NCBI GenBank assembly: GCA_034437895.1
Contig: DAOTTO010000188.1
Coordinates: 1 to 5,018, forward strand
Length of the DNA: 5,018 bases
From: JANRLJ01 sp034437895
Lineage (GTDB): Bacteria; Chloroflexota; Anaerolineae; Aggregatilineales; Phototrophicaceae
Direction: 5' to 3'
Both the position numbers and the translations under genes were made by a program. Below the pieces are notes generated by a model that was not told the DNA's origin, did no database searches, and was given only the letters and a program-made list of their open reading frames with translations. Below are positions 1 to 5,018 of the stretch, piece after piece (positions within the stretch are counted from its first letter, which is position 1; the number at the start of each line of letters is the position of its first letter).

Positions 1-33
1 GGGACTTAAAGCACCATTGTGAAGCGCTTTTCT

Positions 34-73
34 CCCCTTCGCCATGCAATGGAGAAGGGGTCGGGGGATGAGG
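34..73. repeat. Hairpin with G-rich tail, dispersed-repeat type
   Basis: CCCCTTC (34-40) pairs with GAAGGGG (54-60). After one G/A mismatch, CCAT (42-45) pairs with ATGG (49-52) around a GCA loop. The hairpin is followed directly by the G-rich tail TCGGGGGATGAGG (61-73). The same hairpin-then-G-tail layout recurs at 456-494, and a related tail lies inverted at 378-401. Small elements of this kind are common between genes in Chloroflexota and some other phyla; this is my recollection of the pattern, not a database match. No coding potential is seen, and no U-tract follows on either strand, so it is not called a terminator. Confidence 0.6.
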
Positions 74-124
74 ACATCATAAGAGTTAATCAAAGTATGC
101 TATCCAAAACTGAGGTTAAACTAT

Positions 125-164
125 ATTCAGAGACCAAATAATCAATTCAGAGACGAAATAATCA
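125..164. repeat. Tandem direct repeat, two 20-bp units
   Basis: Units 125-144 and 145-164 abut exactly and match at 19 of 20 positions. They share ATTCAGAGAC, then C in the first unit or G in the second, then AAATAATCA. A third unit is not convincing on either side. The pair sits 15 bp left of the candidate target duplication of the MITE-like element. Adjacent near-identical 20-mers could be a protein-binding array, such as a transposase end or an operator, or a slippage duplication. The sequence alone does not decide between these. Confidence 0.75.
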
Positions 165-186
165 CGAAATTGTAGAAACATACTAA

Positions 187-358
187 CTCACGTTACGCAG
201 ACACTCAAATCACTGGACACTGGCAGTTTTGAACTGCCAGCTAAAGCGTTTGTAAACCCCTGAAGGGGTTAATTAAAGATTCTTAACCTCTTTAGAGGTT
301 TCCAGATTGCGTGTAGCTCTGGGTTTTGAACCCGGAGCGGCTGGCTGCGTAAGGTGAG
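187..358. mobile_element. MITE-like element with TIRs and candidate TSD
   Basis: The left end CTCACGTTACGCAG (187-200) and the right end CTGCGTAAGGTGAG (345-358) are inverted repeats matching at 13 of 14 positions; the only mismatch is the sixth base from the outer end. The bases directly outside are ATACTAA (180-186) and ATCCTAA (359-365), a 6-of-7 match that fits a decayed 7-bp target-site duplication. The element is 172 bp, AT-richer than the neighbouring gene, and has no ORF that could encode a transposase, so it would be non-autonomous. Terminal repeats built on TTACGCA/TGCGTAA resemble those I recall from some cyanobacterial and other bacterial MITEs. The interior is filled by four hairpins, described separately. 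An alternative is a structured RNA gene closed by a 13-bp outer stem. The parent transposase family is unknown. Confidence 0.6.
220..337. other. Four-hairpin array, long-short-short-long
   Basis: There are four stem-loops inside the MITE-like element. L1 is 220-240: CTGGCAGTT pairs with AACTGCCAG around a TTG loop. S1 is 255-270: AACCCC/GGGGTT with loop TGAA. S2 is 285-300: AACCTC/GAGGTT with loop TTTA. L2 is 317-337: CTCTGGGTT/AACCCGGAG with a TTG loop and one T-G wobble. The gaps between them are 14, 14 and 16 bases. L1 and L2 share length, loop, the GTT...AAC closing pairs and the outer CT...AG pairs; the four interior pairs all differ but remain paired. S1 and S2 differ at one stem pair (C-G versus T-A) and in the loop. 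GGGGTTAA (265-272) can instead pair with TTAACCTC (283-290), which would disrupt S1 and S2. The outer TIRs would close the whole as a multibranched fold. Confidence 0.7.
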
Positions 359-377
359 ATCCTAATACAGAGTTTAA

Positions 378-401
378 ACCCCACCCTCGACCCCCTCCTC
401 G
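378..401. repeat. C-rich tract, inverted G-tail relative
   Basis: Read on the minus strand this tract carries GGAGGGGGTCGAGGGTGGGG, close to the G-rich tail at 51-73, with which it shares a GGGGTCG-x-GGG core. No hairpin arm is preserved beside it, so it looks like a partial or decayed copy in the opposite orientation. It abuts an 8-bp palindrome, GTTTAAAC (372-379). No coding potential is seen. Confidence 0.4.
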
Positions 402-427
402 TTTACTGCTATCGCTCGCAGGAAGAG

Positions 428-449
428 AAATACAAGACGCATTGTATTT
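428..449. repeat. AT-rich hairpin
   Basis: AAATACAA (428-435) and TTGTATTT (442-449) form a perfect 8-bp stem around the 6-base loop GACGCA. It lies 6 bp from the GC-rich hairpin at 456-481. Together the two form a double-hairpin unit downstream of the main gene. On the minus strand the second arm is followed by pyrimidine-rich sequence (TTTCTCTTCC), a poor but possible transcript-end signal. Confidence 0.5.
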
Positions 450-455
450 ATTGCT

Positions 456-481
456 CCCTTGCCCCGTTTCTGGGGCAAGGG
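456..481. terminator. GC-rich hairpin, possible transcript end
   Basis: CCCTTGCCCC (456-465) and GGGGCAAGGG (472-481) are perfect 10-bp arms around a 6-base loop. The hairpin lies about 155 bases past the stop codon of the large minus-strand gene. The sequence after the stem on that strand is AGCAATAAATACAATG, with no U-tract, so a standard intrinsic terminator is not supported. It could still mark the transcript 3' end by stabilising RNA or by stalling polymerase together with the overlapping G-quadruplex motif. It could equally be only a dispersed repeat like that at 34-73. Confidence 0.3.
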
Positions 482-494
482 TTAGGGATAGGGG
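472..494 (+). other. Canonical G-quadruplex motif
   Basis: Four G-tracts at 472-475, 479-481, 485-487 and 491-494 are separated by three loops of exactly three bases (CAA, TTA, ATA), meeting the standard G3+N1-7 rule with short loops. The first two tracts are also the right arm of the 456-481 hairpin, so the two folds exclude each other on this strand. The plus strand is the template strand for the large upstream gene, so a G4 here would lie in the path of its RNA polymerase. Confidence 0.65.
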
Positions 495-589
495 TTCTCC
501 CTGTTAATTTTGAAAAGAGCGTTATCTAGTTGGGTCACTTGCTGTGCATATAGCCATTCTTGGAAATGACGCTTTGAGTTGAAAACCAT
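482..589 (-). CDS. Possible 35-aa peptide, unknown
   Basis: This short reading frame lies downstream of the large gene on the same strand. An ATG at 589 is preceded by GGGGA with a 6-base gap, a reasonable ribosome binding site. The product would be 35 residues, starting MVFNSKRHFQEW and ending NRENPYP, hydrophilic and with no motif I recognise. The frame is open further upstream, and an ATG at 622 would give 46 residues just after the large gene's stop, but that start has no good binding site. The last codons run into the G-rich repeat at 472-494, so the present stop may come from repeat insertion into a longer gene, or the frame may be chance. Confidence is low. Confidence 0.2.
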   Translation of the reverse strand: MVFNSKRHFQEWLYAQQVTQLDNALFKINRENPYP

Positions 590-635
590 CAATTTTCCCC
601 AAATAATAATGGCGCTGCTCATGCCACTTGACCCA

Positions 636-3600
636 CTAGGGTTGTGCGGAGGTCGCTTCCGGCGTGACTTCGATGGACGGCGCAAGTGTCGGGACGATGG
701 GCATTTCTATTGCCTCGATGATTGGCGCAAGGGTTGGCATCACCGTCGGCAGAACAGGCGCTAAGGCCGTCATAATCTCGCCATCAACGCTGACAGCATC
801 AATCGCCACCTGCCCCTGCGCGATGAGGCGTAAGGTATGGGTTCCGGCAGGCAGGCCGCGCACCGTCGCAATCTGTCCATAGGTTAGCGCGAGGGCATTC
901 GCGTTCACTGTCTGGAACGCGATTCCATCAATTTCGAGCATAAAACTGCCAAATCCTGGCGCGGCGACATAAATCACATCGGCCTGAGTCCCGCTGAAAG
1001 TCAGTGTGAGTGTTTCCCCCGTTGTAGCATTGATAAGCGTGTTATCACCGAGCGCGTGTTCATCGAGTCCAGCGTTCCATGTCCCGCTGCGGCTGATTCG
1101 GCTGTCATCGGCCTGCGCCATCATCGGCTGCGTATTCACCGAAAGCGAGACAAAATCGCGCATCTCAGACGGTGTGCCACCTGCGTTCAAATTGCCGGGG
1201 ACGACGCGCCAGCGATAGCCGCCATAAGGAATCGGATTCGGCAGTTGGACGGTGCAGCTTGTGGGGCTGCATGTCGCGTCCGCCGAATAATGCACCTGCC
1301 CATAAACCAGCGCCCCCGTGCCGTTAATCACTTCCAGATAATAGCCTTGGCTGCGCGGCACAGTGTTCCAGCTAAAAGTCGGGCGGTTGGTGGCGAAGAT
1401 GACCGCATCATCGGCGGGTGAAACTAATGTGGGTGCATTCGGCGGCGGAACGGCAACCGTGAAGGCTTTGCCGGTGGATGTCCACGCGCCTTCGCCAGCG
1501 GCATTGGCAGCTTGCACATTCCACAAATAATTGCCATTCGCCAGAATCAGAGTCGGCACACTAACGCTGCATACGCCAGCGCTGCATACGGCGGCATCGT
1601 CGTACCAAGTGTAAATGTGGCTGACCGTCACTGCTGGATTCCCCACCCACAGCCGATAGCGTGTCGCGATGGAGGTATCCGCCCACGTAAAAGTCGGCGT
1701 GTAGTCGCTGATGGTGTTGGCTGGCGTATTCAACGTCACAAGACCGGGAACTGTCCCGCCGATGGTGAAGGCCATCCCCGCGCCCCATGCGCCCATCCCG
1801 GCTGTACCGAAGGGCTGGACATTCCAGGCATAATTTCCCGATGATAAAGTCTGTGGTAAGGTGATGCGGCATGTCCCCGGATGCGGTGTACAGTCTGGCG
1901 CGGCTGCCCAAGTCCACGCTTGATATAACATCCTGTAACTTGGTGCGCCTGTGCCGACCCAAAGTTGATAACTGATCGCATTCGGAACAGTCGCCCATTC
2001 AAAAGTCGGACTGTCTGTTTCGATGGTATTCGTCGGCGTTATGAAGTTGGTGGGGGCGGCTGGTAAGGGTAAGTTCAACGCCTGATTTTCCAGCACCCCA
2101 TAGCCGTTGTTATACGTTCCGCCTTGCGATGCGCCCAATGCGCCTACGCCCTGCACCGCGAAGCCATAAATGCCGTTGGTCAGCGCCACCAACGGCTTGA
2201 CCTGACAGGTCGCACCGTTGCAATTTCCTGTGCGTGGATAATTTTGATAGAAGGGGAACGTCGCCCAACCCGCCGTCCCGATGACGACATTAAAACTGGT
2301 CGCTTTGGGATCATCCGTCCATAAGATCGTGGGCAGGCCGTTGTTGGTATTGACGGCAATAGCACTAGGTAAATTCGGCAGTGGGACAGCGACGGTCAGC
2401 GTTTGCGCCCCGGCATAGCCGTTATTGTAGGGGCCGCCTGTTGTCGTACAGCCGCCGATGCCGCAGCTTTGGACAAACGCGCTGTAGCCTGTGTTATTGA
2501 TGAGACCGAGCGGCGTTTGAATGCTGCACATCGTCCCGGCGGCGCTGCCACAGGCTTGGCTGCGGGTAAATTCTTGATGCAGCACAAAGGCACCCAAATT
2601 GGCAGTCGGCGCGATATAGAGGCGGAAGAAGGTCGCACTAGCAGCGGAGCCTGCGAGTGTCCAGTTGATCGTGGGGCGAAGGGTGTTGGCATTTGTCGCC
2701 GCGCCCATCGTGACGAGTGCGGGAATATTGGCATCGATTGTGAAATTAAACGGCCCCAAAACTTCGCCCGGAGCGCCGTTCTTCCAGGTGTTCATATATG
2801 CGGTGTAGCTACCTTCGGACAAGCGATAATTTTCACGAAGAGTCGTTGCATCCAATCCACATATTCCGCCTGTACACAGCGCTCCCGTCGCCAGCACTTC
2901 ATTGATGACCTGAACGCCAGCGGTGGTCTGCACGTAGAGATAATAATAATCGGCGTTCACATCAGGCCATATATACGGCGGATTGCCATAATCTGTCGTG
3001 ATCGCGCCAGCAGGGGCGATCAAGCCGAGGCGATTGAGATTCAGCGTCAGCACAATCGGCAGCGCTGGATTTACATCGCCGCGCCGCGCCACCATAATCT
3101 GATACGTCGTCCCGGCATTGGCGTTGAATGTGAGGTAAGAAGCCGTTGAATCGGCGTTGTAATTGTCGTTACAGGCGATCCGGGTGAGTGTGCTGCTGCC
3201 CGTAAAGACCGCCATCACCGTGTTATAGCTGCTACCGCCTGTATTCAGTTGGACGGTTTGGCTTGTCGGCGGCGTATATTGGAACCAGATCGAATCCGTA
3301 TAATCACGCTCATTGCCATTGATGCAGGGCAAAGCGGGATCATTGCCGCTCACGCTCGCGCCGTTGATTCCCTGCCGGATGGTCGCGCCGCCGGGGGCGA
3401 TATTCGTCCGATTGATGAACAAATCATTCAGCGGTGAAGGCCGGACGCATTCAGTCGTCCCCACTGCCAGGGCTGGTTGATACGTCACGCTGACGGAATC
3501 CAGCAACACGGAGGCATCCGGCGTATTCAGATCAAGCTCGAAGCGCAAATCAGGCCAATTGCCGCTCGTTAGGCCGCGCACCACAAACGTCTGTAAGCCG

Positions 3601-4943
3601 ACCCCCGCAGGCAGCGGAAAATAACAGCTTATCGCGCCCGTCCATGAGGCACTGTTTCGTAGGCTAACGGTCACATCTTTGATCGACGCGCTTTGATTGC
3701 TCAGTTGCAGCGTGATCTCAAACGGCCTACCATTCAGCGAGGAATAACCCAAATCCTGATAAACCGCCGCCCATCCGACGGTGACATTAGCGCTGCGAAC
3801 CGCGCTCATGCTGCCACTAGTGACGGTGGGCGCGTTCATATCCCCGCCGTACAACCATGAATTTATGCCGTCAGCAAACGTGCCGTTGCGGATGAGATTT
3901 TGATTCGTTGGGAGTTCGCCCAATCCATAAGTGATTTGCATGGGGGCATAATAAATTTGCAAAATCGACTGCCAATCATAGCCCTGATCGCCGTAGGCTT
4001 TGGATCCCCACTGCGACATACACGGCGTGAGGTTGTTGGCGCTGCACACTTGATCGGTGCTGGTGTAATGAATCCGCACGACCTGCCCGTTGCGGCGCAT
4101 CAGATAATTCCATGTTTCATCCACCGCCGCGTTGGTCGAGGCGAATTCGCGTCCGGGGATGTACATCTGATCGCAGGTATTCCCCCACACATCGAAGGTG
4201 AATCCGTCACGGGTGCGCGGCCCAAGGTTCAGCTTGTACCAAGCATACATCTTGACCGCCATCGCCCCAGCGCGGAGTGACGCACCGTTCCAGCTAGAAA
4301 TCCATTCTGACGGCAGCACATTTTTGGCGTACTGTTTAAAATCGACGGTATCGACCCGCTGAACCGGATAATAAACAAATTGGCCGGAACTGTTGGTATA
4401 GCCGCAGCTATTACGCCCCGTCATCGCTACCCGAATCGTGGCGGGCATGATGTCGTGTGACCAGAAGAACGGTAGATTGAGGTCGTCAGATAAAGCGCCG
4501 CCGCTTTCATCAGGTGGCAGCGTAATGGCATTATCCCCCGGCAAGCCGCCTGCATCAATCATTTGTGGCGCTGTCGTCAAAGTAATATTGAGCAAAAGGG
4601 TATCGTCGGCATAAATAACAGTGTCTTTGAGGGTATAGTCGCCGTAATTCGTCGCCGAAACAGTGACGGTGACGATGCTGTTGTCGCCCGTTAGCACGAT
4701 TCCCGTAATCAAAAAATCGCCATCTGCGGCAGTGGTTGTGGCGAATCCGCCCGTAACACGGATTTGAGCGCCTGTGATGGGTTGCCCTGTTAAGCCGTCG
4801 CTGACCCGCCCTTGAATTTGGGTTGTTCCAGCGGCATTTGCCCCACTCACGACTAGCGATAACATGCCGAACAGGAATAAAAGACTCAGACGCTTAAGAA
4901 ATGGCACAGTTATGATGACCTGACTATTGAACCGATATATCAC
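636..4943 (-). CDS. Secreted SpoIID-domain multidomain protein
   Basis: A large exported protein of up to 1435 residues, apparently intact, ending in TAG at 636-638. Order of parts: signal peptide to about residue 37 (KR, hydrophobic core, A-N-A cleavage site); carboxypeptidase-regulatory-like beta domain (about 40-125); SpoIID/LytB domain (about 163-340) with YAKNVLPSEW (205-214), LRAGAMAVKMYAWYK (223-237), DQMY (258-261) and MSQWG followed by SILQIYY (309-332); CBM4/9-like galactose-binding domain (347-490); PPC-like domain (501-636, with SSYNTVMAVFTG and ACNDN); six Fn3-like repeats (about 640-1270); a beta-sandwich with SGTW (1286-1289) and GTHTL (1367-1371); and a Pro/Thr/Ala-rich tail. 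Known SpoIID proteins are lytic transglycosylases acting on peptide-stripped peptidoglycan. E213 aligns with their catalytic Glu, but the usual GHGVG before MSQ is replaced by NNLTPC. The substrate here is therefore uncertain. There is no C-terminal anchor or sorting signal. The start may be GTG 4907 rather than 4943. Confidence 0.92.
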   Translation of the reverse strand: MIYRFNSQVIITVPFLKRLSLLFLFGMLSLVVSGANAAGTTQIQGRVSDGLTGQPITGAQIRVTGGFATTTAADGDFLITGIVLTGDNSIVTVTVSATNYGDYTLKDTVIYADDTLLLNITLTTAPQMIDAGGLPGDNAITLPPDESGGALSDDLNLPFFWSHDIMPATIRVAMTGRNSCGYTNSSGQFVYYPVQRVDTVDFKQYAKNVLPSEWISSWNGASLRAGAMAVKMYAWYKLNLGPRTRDGFTFDVWGNTCDQMYIPGREFASTNAAVDETWNYLMRRNGQVVRIHYTSTDQVCSANNLTPCMSQWGSKAYGDQGYDWQSILQIYYAPMQITYGLGELPTNQNLIRNGTFADGINSWLYGGDMNAPTVTSGSMSAVRSANVTVGWAAVYQDLGYSSLNGRPFEITLQLSNQSASIKDVTVSLRNSASWTGAISCYFPLPAGVGLQTFVVRGLTSGNWPDLRFELDLNTPDASVLLDSVSVTYQPALAVGTTECVRPSPLNDLFINRTNIAPGGATIRQGINGASVSGNDPALPCINGNERDYTDSIWFQYTPPTSQTVQLNTGGSSYNTVMAVFTGSSTLTRIACNDNYNADSTASYLTFNANAGTTYQIMVARRGDVNPALPIVLTLNLNRLGLIAPAGAITTDYGNPPYIWPDVNADYYYLYVQTTAGVQVINEVLATGALCTGGICGLDATTLRENYRLSEGSYTAYMNTWKNGAPGEVLGPFNFTIDANIPALVTMGAATNANTLRPTINWTLAGSAASATFFRLYIAPTANLGAFVLHQEFTRSQACGSAAGTMCSIQTPLGLINNTGYSAFVQSCGIGGCTTTGGPYNNGYAGAQTLTVAVPLPNLPSAIAVNTNNGLPTILWTDDPKATSFNVVIGTAGWATFPFYQNYPRTGNCNGATCQVKPLVALTNGIYGFAVQGVGALGASQGGTYNNGYGVLENQALNLPLPAAPTNFITPTNTIETDSPTFEWATVPNAISYQLWVGTGAPSYRMLYQAWTWAAAPDCTPHPGTCRITLPQTLSSGNYAWNVQPFGTAGMGAWGAGMAFTIGGTVPGLVTLNTPANTISDYTPTFTWADTSIATRYRLWVGNPAVTVSHIYTWYDDAAVCSAGVCSVSVPTLILANGNYLWNVQAANAAGEGAWTSTGKAFTVAVPPPNAPTLVSPADDAVIFATNRPTFSWNTVPRSQGYYLEVINGTGALVYGQVHYSADATCSPTSCTVQLPNPIPYGGYRWRVVPGNLNAGGTPSEMRDFVSLSVNTQPMMAQADDSRISRSGTWNAGLDEHALGDNTLINATTGETLTLTFSGTQADVIYVAAPGFGSFMLEIDGIAFQTVNANALALTYGQIATVRGLPAGTHTLRLIAQGQVAIDAVSVDGEIMTALAPVLPTVMPTLAPIIEAIEMPIVPTLAPSIEVTPEATSAQP
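1134..3026 (-). repeat. Six tandem Fn3-like domains within the CDS
   Basis: Residues about 640-1270 form six units of roughly 95-115 residues, beginning near 643, 739, 854, 961, 1065 and 1167. Most carry a Pro-rich linker, a P-T-x-x-W strand, a Y/F-x-L/V-x-V strand and a G-x-Y-x-W/F-x-V-Q-type strand. Units 4 and 5 share GNY-x-WNVQ (1036-1043 and 1137-1144). Units 2 and 3 share YNNGY (839-843 and 944-948). Every unit has a Cys pair at the equivalent place: 690/695, 798/806, 908/913, 1018/1025, 1120/1125 and 1225/1230. They probably act as spacer or adhesion modules. The boundaries are by eye. Confidence 0.7.
4918..4922 (-). promoter_or_regulatory. Weak SD deciding an internal GTG start
   Basis: CAGGT on the minus strand lies 10 bases before an in-frame GTG at 4905-4907. 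Starting there gives MPFLKRLSLLFLF..., a textbook signal peptide of about 25 residues. The outermost GTG (4941-4943) has no purine-rich binding site and adds 12 residues before the charged region. The internal GTG is the better start, though the motif is short and the spacing slightly long. Confidence 0.4.
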
Positions 4944-4951
4944 TAGTGTTT

Positions 4952-4980
4952 ATTTTGGGGTAGAAACGGGATTCAGTAAA
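4952..4980 (-). promoter_or_regulatory. Weak sigma70-like promoter candidate
   Basis: On the minus strand TTTACT (4975-4980) and CAAAAT (4952-4957) are separated by exactly 17 bases. Each matches four of six consensus positions. A start point about seven bases downstream would fall at or next to the GTG at 4943 and would leave roughly 35-40 bases of leader before the GTG at 4907, which again favours the internal start. The rest of 4944-5018 is AT-rich, with no ORF and no clear operator. Confidence 0.3.
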
Positions 4981-5018
4981 TTAGGGTAGCCGTTAGCAGA
5001 TGGTTTGATTTGTGTTTT

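Noticed and set aside
34..60. Intrinsic terminator
   Set aside because: The hairpin is clear, but neither strand has a following run of T, and no gene is seen ending into it.
108..124. Possible third, degenerate copy of the 20-bp repeat
   Set aside because: Only about 9 of 17 positions match and the offset is 18 rather than 20, so chance similarity is likely.
125..164. CRISPR-like direct repeats
   Set aside because: The two 20-bp units abut with no spacer, only two copies exist, and there is no cas gene in the window.
317..337. tRNA T-arm-like or B-box-like sequence GGTTCAAAACC on the minus strand
   Set aside because: No acceptor stem, D-arm or anticodon arm can be placed at the right distances. 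The motif arises from the TTG-loop hairpin L2 and recurs partly in L1.
1561..1998. 145-codon minus-strand frame overlapping the Fn3-like repeats
   Set aside because: It is an alternative frame on the coding strand inside the large gene. Its His/Arg/Cys-rich composition without structure indicates a shadow.
2403..3149. 248-codon plus-strand open frame opposite the large gene
   Set aside because: It lies wholly antisense to the well-supported SpoIID-type CDS. Its translation is rich in Arg, Ala and Ile with no domain or motif, as expected for a shadow frame.
3900..4280. 126-codon plus-strand open frame over the SpoIID region
   Set aside because: It is antisense to a conserved domain, with no recognisable motif or ribosome binding site. 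Open frames like this are expected opposite GC-rich coding sequence.

Overview
The window looks like bacterial chromosome, most plausibly from the Chloroflexota (Anaerolineae-like). This is inferred from style, not from a marker gene. The main protein is a very large secreted mosaic: SpoIID domain, beta-sandwich domains, many Fn3-like repeats, a C-terminal 'SGTW...GTHTL' beta-sandwich, and a Pro/Thr/Ala-rich tail with PT-x-x-P spacing. The flanking intergenic DNA is full of small hairpin repeats with G-rich tails. Both traits are familiar in that phylum.

Layout. Bases 1-635 hold no convincing long gene. In order they contain a hairpin with a G-rich tail (34-73), an exact-length tandem pair of 20-bp units (125-164), and a 172-bp MITE-like element (187-358). 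That element has 14-bp terminal inverted repeats (13/14) and a candidate imperfect 7-bp target duplication. Inside it are four evenly spaced hairpins that fall into two compensatory pairs. Next come a C-rich tract (378-401) resembling an inverted copy of the first G-rich tail, an A/T-rich hairpin (428-449), and a 10-bp GC hairpin overlapping a canonical G-quadruplex motif (456-494). A possible 35-codon ORF (482-589, minus) lies between this cluster and the main gene. Bases 636-4943 (minus) are one intact gene of up to 1435 codons. Bases 4944-5018 are its upstream region, with a weak sigma70-like promoter candidate.

How the parts relate. The gene is read right to left, from a probable promoter near 4955-4980. 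It encodes an exported protein whose only recognisable enzymatic part is a SpoIID/LytB-type (peptidoglycan lytic transglycosylase-like) domain. This is followed by binding and spacer domains that would place it at the envelope or outside the cell. Its transcript would run into the hairpin/G4 cluster around 428-494, which could act as a transcript end, although no U-tract is present. The most unusual part of the window is the non-coding 187-358 element, where differences between paired hairpins are almost entirely base-pair-preserving.
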